A DNA stretch of 64,000 nt from Podospora comata (lineage: Eukaryota; Ascomycota; Sordariomycetes; Sordariales; Podosporaceae), in the NCBI GenBank assembly GCA_017354895.1, contig CP071495.1, positions 1,037,001-1,101,000 of the forward strand, written 5' to 3'. The notes under the pieces were generated by a model that saw only the letters and a list, made by a program, of their open reading frames with translations, was not told the origin of the DNA and made no database searches. The translations under genes and the position numbers were made by a program. This document shows positions 12,337-23,223 of this stretch, one piece after another; the stretch's first letter is position 1, and each line of letters begins with the position of its first letter.

Positions 12337-13154
12337 GCTGAGCATCCCATGAACAAGAGCTGCTGAAGGTTGAACGATATCCATGTGGAATCTGGACGAG
12401 ATCCCAGCACCGAGCTGTGGATCGAGCTGCGTCTCGATGGTTTCGGAGCCGGATAGTGATGCTGTGTTCTTACGCAAGGCCCAATGGAGCAGCCAGATGA
12501 GCAGAGCAGGGTAGGATTGAATGGTTACACTTGGTCAGGATGGCGACCAGGGCTCTAGGGAGGGGGTTGCGTGGTCTTCCTGCATAATATTTCACTGTAC
12601 GCTCTTTCAGATATCTCTTCTTTTGTCGGATCATATCATGAGTTCGGCTACTGGATTCAAATTAATTAACTGGGTTTCAAACTCAATTACTTGACTGGAT
12701 AGCATGGCCCTGGAGTATGCTAAAATGGACGAGAAGCCAGGCCTTGAAGTGAAATGTGCTGTCTGCTGTTGTACTTATATCGAAGAGTCAGCTTTACAGG
12801 AGGGTTCTGGGAAATGGTTGTAGAGATAGGCCTGAAGGATTGGTGATTTCGTGAGATGGTATCCGATGATCGATACCCGGACAAGACCATATGTAGGACC
12901 TTGGGAGCTGAGCATTCCTTGTGCCTGGTGGCAAAATTTGAACTGAAATCTGTTGGAGCTCTTGCGACAGGCATGAAGTGATCACCACATGGGAAAAACA
13001 GCCGTGAACTGGACGAACAAGTGCCTGAGCTTGTTGTAGGTATTTACATTGATAAGTACACATGCTTCTAGTCCTCCTGCTTGATATTCTCCCTTCTCCA
13101 ATATCTCCCGCTCTTTCGTCTCAGTGTTGTGTTCTCTTTTCTTCCTTCGTGGCA
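12337..13154. other. Intergenic, nothing recognised
   Basis: Overlapping minus-strand frames at 12720-13063 have no coding bias or domain. Confidence 0.45.
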
Positions 13155-14396
13155 TCAGGATACAATACCGACCCAGTGGTACTGCTTGGCGGTCTGCTCA
13201 CACGGGAAAGCCCAACACAACCTGAGCCACCGGCACTGTCTCTCCAACTCAACAAATCCTTCCCATAACCTCCTCGCATTCATCGTGCCTAGTGCCAAGA
13301 CGAACCGTCTCGCAACAGGGAGGTCCACTGTCCCCAATTTAGTTTTCATCTTTGTCCGGGTCATCCGATGCACCCACAGAAACAACCGGACGTTCCGATA
13401 CCCCTTTGTTGAAAGTAGCGATGCCGTCCTCCGCGCTCTCTGACGCTCTTCCAATTCCCATCCTCGACCAGGTAACCCGAGACCTACTTGAACACCAACG
13501 TTAAAGAAATGTCGGCAGTGTAGAAGGAAAAGAAAAAGGAACTGACCAATCTATCACCGATCTCGGAATGACTTTTTATACTCTATACCTCCGCATCTCC
13601 AATATGGATCTCGATCTTGTATTCGTCGGTCTTTTTCTTCGCACCTGTCACCCCTTCCCTGCCCTTCTTCTTCCCCCCCCCCAGAACTCTCCCAGGGTTC
13701 GAGTTGGTGAATGGGGTTTCCCCCACACTGCCCCAAACCGTGGTTTTGCATGTCTTGCAGATAAAGTAGCTGGGATACTCTCCATCTGCACCCGCCCTGG
13801 CTGCTAGTCAATCCATCAGCGACGCCTGGTTCAACTGGAACTCTCTTGCCGGTGAGATTGAAGCCCTCGCTGTTTGGGATGGGCGGTTTCGTGGAGGCTG
13901 GAATGGCCACTCCTGAGTGTGAAAGACCTTGTACTTCACCGGCGTGGCATGGGTGATTGCTTGTCTTAGGCTTGAGTCCACTCCAGATGGTTTTGGCCCT
14001 CATCTGGGAACAGAAACCGTGCCCACCAGCCCATGGTCCGAACTTGACTGCGCTGGCCGCGAGGATGACGGGCCACCACATTGCTTGGGCCAATATTGTG
14101 GCTAGGACTGAGGCTAACACGCCCAGCAGAGATTGAGGATTGAGCGATTGGCCATTAGCTCCGTGCATTCTTGTGAGTGCCAAGCGCCGTCCGAAATCGT
14201 CGAGCGACGAAATAAAGCAATCTTGATATAGAAATAGTCCCAGCTCAGTTGCCCCAATGCTCCCCCATGTCAACTTTCCTTGCTTCATGGGTGGGCTTCT
14301 GTTCCAAAGTTTAGGCTTTTTCTTACCCTGGTTTGAGGTTTGAAGATATCTAGTTATAAGTGAATTAAGTGTTGCTAAGGACTTGTTACCCCTCAT
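13155..14396 (-). CDS. Unresolved multi-exon hypothetical gene with poly-G frame break
   Basis: Several pieces on this strand look coding but do not join in one frame. A frame from the ATG at 14396 has a hydrophobic stretch (LLGVLASVLATILAQAMWWPVILA) near 14100. Another frame around 13730-13800 reads GEYPSYFICKTCKTTVWG, with a CxxC pair suggestive of a small zinc site. A third, ending at TAG 13583, reads KKKTDEYKIEIHIGDAEV. Between the last two is a run of ten Cs (Gs on the coding strand) at 13673-13682; an indel there would join them. Further coding-like sequence continues to about 13330 (starting MGIGRASESAEDG at 13460). Boundaries given are the outer limits. Function unknown. Confidence 0.4.
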
Positions 14397-15680
14397 CCAG
14401 AAGTTAGAAAGCTACACCAACGCTGTTGGTAGAAAAGATGACTCCAAAGACTGCTGTCTCCTTCTTATATAGGTGGTACTTTAAAAAGTCTGCATGAGTG
14501 GATGTTCAGAAGTACATAGAGGAAGCATCAAACAACGACCCATCCCAAATAAACAACAACAGAGCTTTTCACGAGGCGGCAAACACCCGTTAGGTCAAAA
14601 AGGACAACACCAGTATTGTCCATCTTCGTTGCCCCCTCCAAAGTCGGAAGTGCAGAATTAATGGGTTCTGAAATACCTCAAAGGAAGGCATTTCGACTGG
14701 AAGCAATTAAACATAAGAAAGAAGGCATGGTAGTAGTAGTCTCTGAGTGCCGGCAAACTTGAGGATTTCCCAGAATAGGCTCCAAATACGTCTGATAGAA
14801 TTTGAGATGCTACAGGCTCAAAGGTGGATAGTAACTCAAACTCCCACCATACCTGACGAGACCTCGATTACTCCAGAGAAAGCATATCGTGGACAGCAGA
14901 GAACGAGCCTGCCAAGACCTAGTCGAAAACAACACCGAAAAGGAACATCACCCTTGACGATGATATTACTCCTATTGCATCCAATCACCTGGGATCTACC
15001 CCAGTCCCTCTTCCTCTTCACAGGTTTCTACACTTACAGCGTCTTGTGTCGGCAATGTATCAACCTCAGCTGCCCGCCAAGCCTAGAAAAGGAGAACGGA
15101 AAAGGGGGTGGCACGTGCACAGCCTCGCCAACACTATCTGGTCACGGCTAGTAAGAATGAACAGCAAGATTGGGGAGGCACCCCATCGAAGAAGGGCTGT
15201 AAGCGGAAGGGTTGATTTGGTCCTCTGATCAGGAATGCGATAGAATGAAGCGAACATTCCAACATGCGATTCTTCATGCCACTGACTCGCCTCGTGATGT
15301 TGCGTCCAAAAAACGCCCGGTTCTCTGTATTGCCCATCATAAACACCGCACTGTGCAAGCAAGTCGAGTCCAAAACGCCGGAAGCTCAGTATTCCCCATA
15401 ATAAATGCCGCAGTGTGCAATCACCTCTCCATTGAATGCAGGGACTGCTCGGATGTTCCAGAAACTCCCGGGTCATACCCAGGAAAGGCGAGGAGACACG
15501 GGAAGACGGCGGGTCGGGGCGGACCGGACTCGGCCGTTGCTGGAGGGTAGGGGCAGACGGGGGCAAAAGATTGTAATAAGCGAGTGCTACAAGTAAAAGG
15601 TCAGGTAGTCAGTGTCTGTCGAGATGGCAGGAAAGAAAGAATAGTGGAGTAGCTCCAGTTTGACAAGACGATTCCAACGG
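14397..15680. other. Intergenic with imperfect direct repeat
   Basis: No gene supported. A 166-codon minus-strand frame at 15066-15566 has no domain. The direct repeat is listed separately. Confidence 0.5.
15316..15420. repeat. Imperfect direct repeat, 45-nt units 60 nt apart
   Basis: 15316-15360 and 15376-15420 share the pattern CGCC...CTC.GTATT.CCCAT.ATAAA..CCGCA.TGTGCAA with scattered substitutions, so this is an old local duplication. Confidence 0.6.
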
Positions 15681-16044
15681 CTAGGAAGTGGTGGGCTCAC
15701 GAAACAACGCATTGTACAGGGGAACAAAATACTCTGTGGTGATGCAGAAAAAGAGGCCACTTACTCATCTTTGCCACCGTCGCGGCCACCTCATCGAGAA
15801 GCTCGCGCTCCTCGGCGGTGATCTCTTGGACTTCTCGGAAGTCCGCGTCCTCCCCGCGATTGTACCGGATGACCCGGTCGAAGATGAAATCTAAAACGGG
15901 GAGACCGAAGTCTCCCCCGCTGCGAGACAGTTCGTCTCGGCACCAGGTCGGAATCTCACCACGCACCGTTTCCCAAGCAGCGCGGGCGGAGGGGCCCGGA
16001 GCAGGAGGCGCAGCCGAAGAGGAGGTGGTGGCCCAGGTGGGCAT
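15681..16044 (-). CDS. Hypothetical protein, about 110 aa
   Basis: Unrecognised. From the ATG at 16044 the first exon (15765-16044) encodes an Ala/Pro-rich start, then a compact charged region (residues 28-93) with PTWCRDEL, LDFIFDRVI and an acidic helix EVQEITAEERELLDEVAATV. It ends at a perfect GTAAGT donor. The nearest CAG (15734) restores an open frame ending YFVPLYNALFREPTTS, but the implied intron is only 31 nt, shorter than any other here; a later acceptor is possible. The N-terminal 93 residues are well supported by codon bias, while the C-terminus is not settled. It is divergently arranged with the HExxH gene at 16299. Confidence 0.6.
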
Positions 16045-16298
16045 GATCTTCTTGAAGTTTCCAGAACAGAAGGCTCGGTTAGAAGTTGGAACTACAAAGG
16101 AGGGCACAGAGTTTGGTATCGGCGATGCCGGGAGAGCCTGATTATGGCATCGTTTTGACACAGACCAATCTAGCCCAGAGTCTTTGTCAAGGAGATAAAT
16201 AACACGACATAAAACCTCTGGTCAAATCCAGGATCACAGAACGATCATTTTGGAGAAGGAACTAGTCTCTCCAACACGGAACGCTCCACCGTCAGCTC

Positions 16299-17210
16299 AT
16301 GGCAGCATCTGTGGACCGGTACCTCACCAAAATCCGGGCTGACCCCCCTACCGTCATCGTCAGTGACCGGTTAGAAGGCGAAGGTGAAACTATTCGCTTG
16401 CAGTGGATCAATGTGCTTAGAGAAGCCGACTACACCGCCAAGATGGCGGTGTTTTTCCGACTAAACAAAATGGTGCGTCTTCGCCTTATGTCCACTTAGC
16501 TACCTATCAACTTTACAAATAGCACGAGCATCCACTAACCCCATCGTTCAGATCATCGACAACGCACTTCACACAGCCGGAGAGAACAACGCCAACGAGC
16601 TCCGAGGCTTCTTGTTCCTCATGGGCTTGTCCGTTACCCACGAGCTGACCCACACCTTTGTCGGGTTCCTCACTAGAGATGGCGGGCGAGACACGCCCGA
16701 CAGCATTCGCTATCCTCTCGGCCCAGTCCGGCAGGAAGGAGAGTCAGGGAACTTCTGGGAAAGAAAGTTGCTTCGCTGCAGGATCCAGGCCTACTTCAAC
16801 CCGAAAAACCCGCCCGGTACCCGCCAGGTTGGAGACATGGTTGGAGTCTTCACGATGCAGAATACAGGTCGCGCCGTGAGCGAGGCTTGGATGCATGACT
16901 GCTTAGGGCTGAGTGAGTCTCTCTCCACCCCCTTTGCTCCTCATCCTGATACTAATCATCTTCTTCGGACTGGAAAGACTTTAATTTTCCCGTCTATCTG
17001 ACCGGACCGTCGCAAAACTGCACCAATCGCACACAGATGGAGGGCACCGCACAGAGAAAGACATGGAAGGACAGACTTCAATATCGCGGTGACTATACGC
17101 CCCTCATGGCAGCGATCAACGACATGCCTCTACATAGGATCAGCTCCTCTGCTCTTCGTGACATTATGCGAACTGCTGCAAACCCGGCTTACATCAAAGT
17201 CCGGGCATGA
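16299..17210 (+). CDS. Hypothetical protein with HExxH zinc-peptidase-like motif
   Basis: 255 aa from three exons: 16299-16472, 16552-16912 and 16978-17210. Introns are GTGCGT...CAG with a CACTAACC branch and GTGAGT...AAG with ACTAATC. Residues 83-97 read GLSVTHELTHTFVGF, an HExxH motif (H88, E89, H92) in a hydrophobic helix, the classic zinc-binding arrangement of metallopeptidases. A third ligand is not obvious; the glutamate in AVSEAWMHD, about 75 residues further on, is a candidate. No signal peptide or membrane segment, so the protein is probably intracellular. I do not recognise the family. Whether it is catalytic or a divergent non-peptidase is open. Confidence 0.75.
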
Positions 17211-17834
17211 GCGCCGCGCACGACATGGGTAGGTAGGTAAAGGTGGATTATTCTTTGGCTTGGTCTTTTTGGGTACCTGGAGTTTGGAGTTTGCGGATTT
17301 GATCGAGATAGATTGTATTCTGAGATAGTAAGTAATTCAAGTTGAAATAGCACCGAACTGCTTCTGCCCCTTGGTAACTCAAAAGGTCAGCAACGTCTGA
17401 ATTCCAAGTTAACAAAGACGAGAGAGTCTTTGCGGAGCCCCTTTATTTATCTTACCAGCACCCCCCTCCATACCTATTTACTTACCCTGCCTATAAGAGA
17501 CATTGAAGGAAAATTTATAAGCCTATAAATTATCCGCTAACGCCTTTGAACTATCTTCAAGGGCCTTTTAATTGTTTTTTAGGGGTTATTGCTATTTTTA
17601 GCGCACAACAATTGTTCTTCGAAATATGGTTAAATTCATTATAAAGGGGGCGTTGGTTGGATAAATAAATAGAGGGCTCAATAAAGGTTCTCTAATAGAT
17701 ACACCTAACCACATCCATATCCCCCTTCATGGTAAGTATTATTCCCTCCACTATAATACTTAAGGACCAGCCATCAACCCAATAATAAATTTCTTAACCC
17801 CATCAGAGAGATCCGAACGCCAACACGGTGACAA
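17211..17834. other. AT-rich intergenic island
   Basis: Base composition drops sharply between about 17440 and 17780 (stretches such as TTTATAAGCCTATAAATTAT), unlike the GC-rich flanks. No frame of note. It is consistent with an old degraded repeat, but no terminal repeats or transposase remain visible. Confidence 0.6.
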
Positions 17835-19737
17835 CTAATCAGACCCAACCCCCAAATCACCACTCTTCCCGGAACCACCATCCGTATCAAACCTCACCTC
17901 GTCCATATTTCGCACAAACGTCACAAACCACCTCACAGTATGGACATGATTCAACACACTGACTCTTTCATCCACAGTATGAATCTTTCCCAGTCCCACC
18001 TCGTCATCAGCGTCGTAGCCGGGCGCAAATCGAAAGATGTGCCTCGTTAAGTTCCAATAAAACCTCGTGTCGGTGTTGCCTGTCATGATCCCAGGGGTAA
18101 CAATGACGTTCTTGCCGTAGACGGCACGAACCGTGCCGGCTAGTGTTGTGAAAGGGCTGTTTGTTGAGCCGTCTGCTGGGGTGATGGGGGCTACCTCCAG
18201 TTTGTTCACCGCTGACGAGAGGTGGATCGAGTTGGGCTCCTCTTGCGAGTCATCAAAGGCGTGAAGGGTGAGGTTGTATTTCTTTGCGATCTCGTCACCA
18301 ATAGAGGTGAGACGGTCCGTAACAATCTTTGTGGTCTCGCCGATATTGATACGGTGGTTGACTGTTACCGTAGCGCGCTCGGGCAGAGCGTTGGTTTTAA
18401 TGCCACCCGAGATGACGTCCACTGCTTGGGAGGTTTGCATCAGGTACTTGATTGCTGGGCCTTGCTTGGCGGCTTCGAGCGCGAGACGGTCGGGCTTGTT
18501 CCTACAGGTAAGGAAAAAGGAAGGCTTTTTGAATGCATTGTCCGCCAGGAGCTTCTTGAGTTTCTTTGGGAAGTTATCCGAGTAGCCGGCGCCGCACTGC
18601 AGCTGCGAGTAATAGGGGTTCTCCTCGACTAGGCGTGTTGGGTACTGTTCGGACTCGATCTTGGTGATGAGCTCGCTGAGAACGCCGATGCTCGTGTGGT
18701 CGGAAGGGATGGAGGAGTGGCCACCTGGCATTCGGACGGTGATTTTGACGTCGACATAGCCTTTCTCGGCTGTTCCGGGCTTCGCAAAGAGGGTGCCCCA
18801 TGTCTCTTCAAAGCCGGCGCCTTCGTCAACAATGACAGCGACACCATCCTTGCCGTATCTCTCCTGAAGGAAGGCAGAAAGGGCCGATGCTCCTCGTCTC
18901 CCGGATACCTCTTCGTCAAAGCCAAAGGACAGGATAATCGTGCGTTTGGGTTGAAAATTGGCTTCTAAAAGGAGTTGAAGGGTTTCCAGCAACGCGATGA
19001 GGGTGTTCTTGCAGTCAGCAGCCCCACGGCCCCAGACGTATTTGCCATCATAGGCACCGCTCCTACAAAATGTTAGCAATTGGATTGATGTTTTCCCTTG
19101 GCCAAGCCTACCAGGGCGGGTGGGTCCATGATCCGATCGTCTCTGGTGGCACGGGTACGGTATCCTGATGGGCCATCAAAAGCGTGGGTTTCAGGCTATC
19201 GTCACTGCCCTTCCATGTGTACAGCAGACCATGAGTGTTGACCTTTTCAACCTGCAGTTTCTCGTGGATCAATGGGAAGGTCAGGGCCAGATAGCCATGA
19301 AACTTGAAGAACACTTCCCATCTTGGATCCCGACCAACTTCACCCATGTCATCGAAAGATTCTGTCTTTATCTGGACAGCGCGGGAAAGACGGTCAACGC
19401 TGGCGTTCCTAAACGCGTCGCCCTCGATGATGTCAACGAGCTTGTCGAGGTCTTCGTTTTTGGCAGGGAAGTGCGGTTCTGGTTGGGTGCATTGATCCTT
19501 GAAATCGGGCTCACGGAGGAAAACAAATAGGAGTGGGCGGTCCACCAGAATTGAGAGACCGCACAAGGCCAGGACGAAACCCCAGAGAATATACCAACAC
19601 GAAGTCTCCCTGGTGGCGATGCGCATTCTATTTTGGCGCGCGTGTGTTGGAGGGGGAGACAGATGCTGTCTGTCGGCCATGGCTTCGCGCGTCTTCGTAG
19701 ACGCTGTCTCCAGCTTTTCGTACATGTTGTCTGCCAT
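17835..19737 (-). CDS. M20 family metallopeptidase, carboxypeptidase S-like
   Basis: Zinc exopeptidase of the M20/carboxypeptidase S group (relatives include yeast Cps1 and animal PM20D1), 617 aa. Exons 19112-19737 and 17835-19062 flank a 49-nt intron (GTAGGC, GCTAAC, TAG). Residues about 45-67 (WYILWGFVLALCGLSILV) form a single signal anchor, so the catalytic domain should face the vacuole or secretory lumen. Metal and catalytic residues are all visible: H190 and D192 in MAHQDTVPVP, bridging D225 in GRGAADCK, catalytic E259 and ligand E260 in GFDEEVSGRRG, D288 in IVDEGA, and a final His in NLTRHIFRF near the C-terminus. The dimerisation-type insert (PGGHSS) is also present. The enzyme looks intact. 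The ATG at 19737 was chosen over an upstream one at 19863. Confidence 0.93.
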
Positions 19738-20793
19738 TTTTGTTGCTGATGACGGCGATGGCGATGAATGGATGGAGGAACAACGATGATGTGTGGCGGG
19801 TGAGATGACGCTTGAGACGCTGTGGGGCGCCTGAATCGCCGCTGAGCGGGGATAGTGAATCAATTGCCGAACTATTTGTCGTCAATGAAACGGTGCTGTC
19901 CAATCATATCACTCAATTCATGCTACAAGGTGGGCGAAGGGATAACAAACAGCAACGAGTAGCCATTAACGTGAGATGTTTTGTAGGTAGATTTGTCATC
20001 AGCTATCATATGCCTAGAGAAAGAATTTACCTGAGGCATGATATCGCAAGCTGTGAAGCTTTATACCAAGAAATATGTTTATAAGCTCTTGCTTCTGAAA
20101 GTTATGAAACATCATGTATATAGGATTTGGCATGGCTTCATGACATGACCTCGGCACGGCATTATTTCAACATTTACAAATCGAGAACTCTATGAAGCGA
20201 GGGGGCTCAAGTGTGATAACCAGACTGCCAGTCCGTGAGAGCTTGTTCACTCTTATGACCATCAACCACCTCATAGCAGTCCGAGTGAGCAATAAGCAGG
20301 ACCTGCCTGGTGTAACCACGGTGCCGGAGCTCATGCTTGCCCCTTGAGCGAGCTTCGCACAGTCTGAAGAACAAATGGGCTTGACCACTGGCAAGCAGAG
20401 AGCACTCGCCGAGAGCCGAGAGCAAGCTGGATGACCCGGATGTGCACCTGCCTTTCTTGCAAGCCCTAGGTACGTACCTACTAGGGTAGGAAAGAAGGTC
20501 AGTCACCGATTACACGAGGTCATTCCATTGCTTTCCCCACAAAATTGCAACCCCCCCTCGCACCTTTTCCCTCGCACCTCTGTCCCACTCAGACTGCTCG
20601 TCTTCCTCTGTCTCCTCTTCCCCATCAACAACGCAACATGCCACAAGCCTCAAGTTCTTGATCCGGGCACTCTCTCAGCATCCGTCGTTCGTGGACCTGC
20701 TATTTGCAGTGCCGAGGTGAGACATTCCTGTACTATCTCCTCGACGGAAAGGAAGATGCTGACGACTAGCCTGTCTCCAGACCACGACAGACA
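19738..20793. other. Divergent intergenic region, M20 peptidase / downstream genes
   Basis: No frame with convincing coding character; contains one CCTAGGTACGTACCTACTAGG-like segment near 20465 (TAGG-type motif). Confidence 0.45.
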
Positions 20794-21057
20794 ATGATTT
20801 GCCCCTCGTGTTTCCAAGAGATCATCATTCAAAAGAGCGACATCAACCAGATCATGCCGCGGATGGAGAAGCAAGCATTTTCCCGGCCATCGTTGCATTG
20901 CTGAACCCATCGCAACTCACAATGTCCTCCGGTGCTTGACGCACACCCTCGAGATGTGGACGCCTCGGAGCAGCGGGATCGACCTCCATCGCCTGGAGGC
21001 CAGGAAGGGGCTGATCAAAGAGTCCCAGCCAAAGTTGTGGGTCCCTCGGTACACTAA
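20794..21057 (+). pseudogene. Small coding-like frame broken by one in-frame TGA
   Basis: The ATG at 20794 (ACAATGA) starts MICPSCFQEII, with a CxxC pair; after 36 codons there is a TGA at 20902-20904. The same frame then stays open and coding-like (charged, Pro-rich) for 50 more codons to TAA at 21057. It could be a pseudogene, a short real gene followed by chance, or a missed intron. Function unknown. Confidence 0.3.
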
Positions 21058-21328
21058 TCAGGTCCGAGGTGGTGTGGAAAGGGGAAGCCAGCTTGCCTCG
21101 CGGAAGTGGCGTGTACATGTACAAGAGGAGGACAGGATAATTTTGGGATATTGTGTTAGAAAGTAGAAGCATCATGTATAATCGACTACCATCATTCACT
21201 TGGCCCTCTAGATCCTTCCACTGCCTTTCGTGATGTTTTGGATTGCTTGTTCTTTGTTGGAACCTAGGTAATCGCCGAGTAGTGCCTAGAAAACAAGCAG
21301 CACCCCACCGCTCAAAAGGCAGCCACGC

Positions 21329-21334
21329 CACGTG
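21329..21334. promoter_or_regulatory. CACGTG E-box upstream of F-box gene
   Basis: Palindromic CACGTG 87 nt upstream of the ATG at 21421, in the expected core-promoter range for a bHLH factor. Single occurrence; unproven. Confidence 0.3.
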
Positions 21335-21420
21335 ATCGACTCAGGGGCCATTCATTTCCACAAACGCGCTATTCTGTTCCGCATCTCAACTTCACATCAC
21401 CAACCATTCATTCACCCACC

Positions 21421-23223
21421 ATGAAGTCACTTTTTCCATCCCGCCGCAAGCCGCCAGTTCAGATTCCCACTGATACCCAAGACCTTTTTGCTCATCTCCC
21501 GACCGAACTCATCATCCTCGTCCTCGAACAACTCAACACCTCCAGCGACATCATCTCGGCCCTCCACGTCTGTCGCAACTGGCGTGACATTCTCCTCTCT
21601 CCAGAGATATGGCCCTCCATCGCCGACCGCCTGGCGCCAGGCCTCACCACCCACATCCGCGAGAGAAATTGTTCAGTCAACCTCCATGCCCAGGCCAAGG
21701 TATTCCAGTCCGCGTTGAACCTCCACCACCTCTACCAGTCCGGGCTCTTTTCCCACGCTCGACACCACGTCGTGCGTTTAAATGATGGTTCTTTTACTCT
21801 TTCAAAGCAGGTCTCGGTCGAGTCGGGGGGTGTGCACTCCCTTGCTGAGGTCCCCGGTCTTGATCCGTTGTCGGAAGAGCTGCATGTAACTCACGTGAGA
21901 CTTTACAGCCATGGGAGGATTGCCTGGTGGCCTGAGGCATGGCACTTACCTTACTTTGCGGTGGTGGATGATTTGAGGGCTAAAGTGAGGAGGATGTTTC
22001 TCTTTCCTGGGCAGGCTGAGCTCAGGGGGGAGGATCGGAGACGGGGGTGGAAGACTGCGTTGGGGGAGAAGTTGTTTGTTCTTGGGCAGGAGGACGCGGG
22101 GGTGTGTGTGTGGCATTTGGAGAGGGATGAGATGAAGTTTGTGGAGCTGCCGGGGGGTTTTGACAGGTGTGTTGTGGATGGGGAGAGGTTGTTGTTCATT
22201 GGGCGGAGGAACGCCGAGGTTTGGCTGTGGGAGTGGGCAGGTGAACAAGGGGTGAGGGAGATTGATGTGGCGGGGGATGAACCTAGGTATGTGCCTGGGC
22301 CGGTGAGGATGGGTGGGCAGATTGTGCAAGGGTACCCGAGGCCGGCGCCGAAGTGGGGGTTAAGGTTTCAGGATACGGATGTCAAGGTTGATTTCATTCT
22401 GCATCCGAACGACTGGAGGGTGATCTTTGTGGTGACGTGGGATGAGGTTGATTTGGTGGTGAGTGAGTTTTATGGAGGGTGCATGAGGGCACGGATGGTA
22501 TGCCCGCGCGAACATCTTGCGTATCGGGGGATGGTGAGATCGAGGACTGATAATGCGGTGCATTATCTGCGGACTGATAGATGTGATGGGCATGGGGGAT
22601 ATGTTCTCATGACAGCTTGGGTTGGGGAGGAGCCGATGTGTGATGCTGGGCATAGGGGGAGCATAGTGTCTGTCTGCTTCAACGTCCACACCTCGGAGTT
22701 CAGCGCGCTTGTTCACCACGCATCATATCAACGAACGCCTGCTGCGCATCTCTGGGATGGCTTGCTGGCTGTCAGGGTAGCTGGAGAGGACCAAAATGGT
22801 CTTAAACCCGTCGTCGCACTTTTGAAGCCCTGTGATGCAGACGAGGGCAACGAGGCGACCTCACAACCGGGGAACCCCATGCCGGTACGCCTGATCAAGC
22901 AACCATCCAACACTATCACTCCAGCAGAGGGGAATATGACCTTTGTGAGTGAGGATGGCGAGATTCGGCCGCGCGCACAGTCTCTCCATGGTATGTCACA
23001 TGCTTTCGAGGCTGGTGGGGATGCCCGGCAAGCAGGCACAGATGCGATGAAAGCTGAGTGGCTGAGTGGAGATGACAAAACACTGGTGTATGTTGCCGGA
23101 AGGGATTATACGGTGTGGATGTTTGGGGAGGATGGTATTCCCAAGGAGAAGAAGGAGGTTCGCCTGTGGAAGGAGAGGTTCAAGAACGCCATTGCTAGCA
23201 CGGGGCGTGGAACGAGGGCATAG
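21421..23223 (+). CDS. F-box domain protein
   Basis: Intronless 600-aa protein. Residues about 21-66 form an F-box (HLPTELIILVLEQLN...ALHVCRNWRDILLSPEIW), the segment that binds Skp1 in SCF ubiquitin ligases. The rest is a long beta-rich region with regularly spaced W and G residues (for example VWHLERDEMKFVELPGG, VWLWEWAGE, YTVWMFGEDG). It looks like a divergent propeller or other substrate-binding domain, but I cannot name it. The ATG at 21421 follows CACC and is preceded by a pyrimidine/CA-rich leader typical of fungal promoters. Expected role is a substrate receptor for protein turnover; the target is unknown. Confidence 0.88.
   Translation: MKSLFPSRRKPPVQIPTDTQDLFAHLPTELIILVLEQLNTSSDIISALHVCRNWRDILLSPEIWPSIADRLAPGLTTHIRERNCSVNLHAQAKVFQSALNLHHLYQSGLFSHARHHVVRLNDGSFTLSKQVSVESGGVHSLAEVPGLDPLSEELHVTHVRLYSHGRIAWWPEAWHLPYFAVVDDLRAKVRRMFLFPGQAELRGEDRRRGWKTALGEKLFVLGQEDAGVCVWHLERDEMKFVELPGGFDRCVVDGERLLFIGRRNAEVWLWEWAGEQGVREIDVAGDEPRYVPGPVRMGGQIVQGYPRPAPKWGLRFQDTDVKVDFILHPNDWRVIFVVTWDEVDLVVSEFYGGCMRARMVCPREHLAYRGMVRSRTDNAVHYLRTDRCDGHGGYVLMTAWVGEEPMCDAGHRGSIVSVCFNVHTSEFSALVHHASYQRTPAAHLWDGLLAVRVAGEDQNGLKPVVALLKPCDADEGNEATSQPGNPMPVRLIKQPSNTITPAEGNMTFVSEDGEIRPRAQSLHGMSHAFEAGGDARQAGTDAMKAEWLSGDDKTLVYVAGRDYTVWMFGEDGIPKEKKEVRLWKERFKNAIASTGRGTRA

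Noticed and set aside
15066-15566. 166-codon minus-strand open frame
   Set aside because: No domain, no coding bias, and it crosses the imperfect direct repeat.
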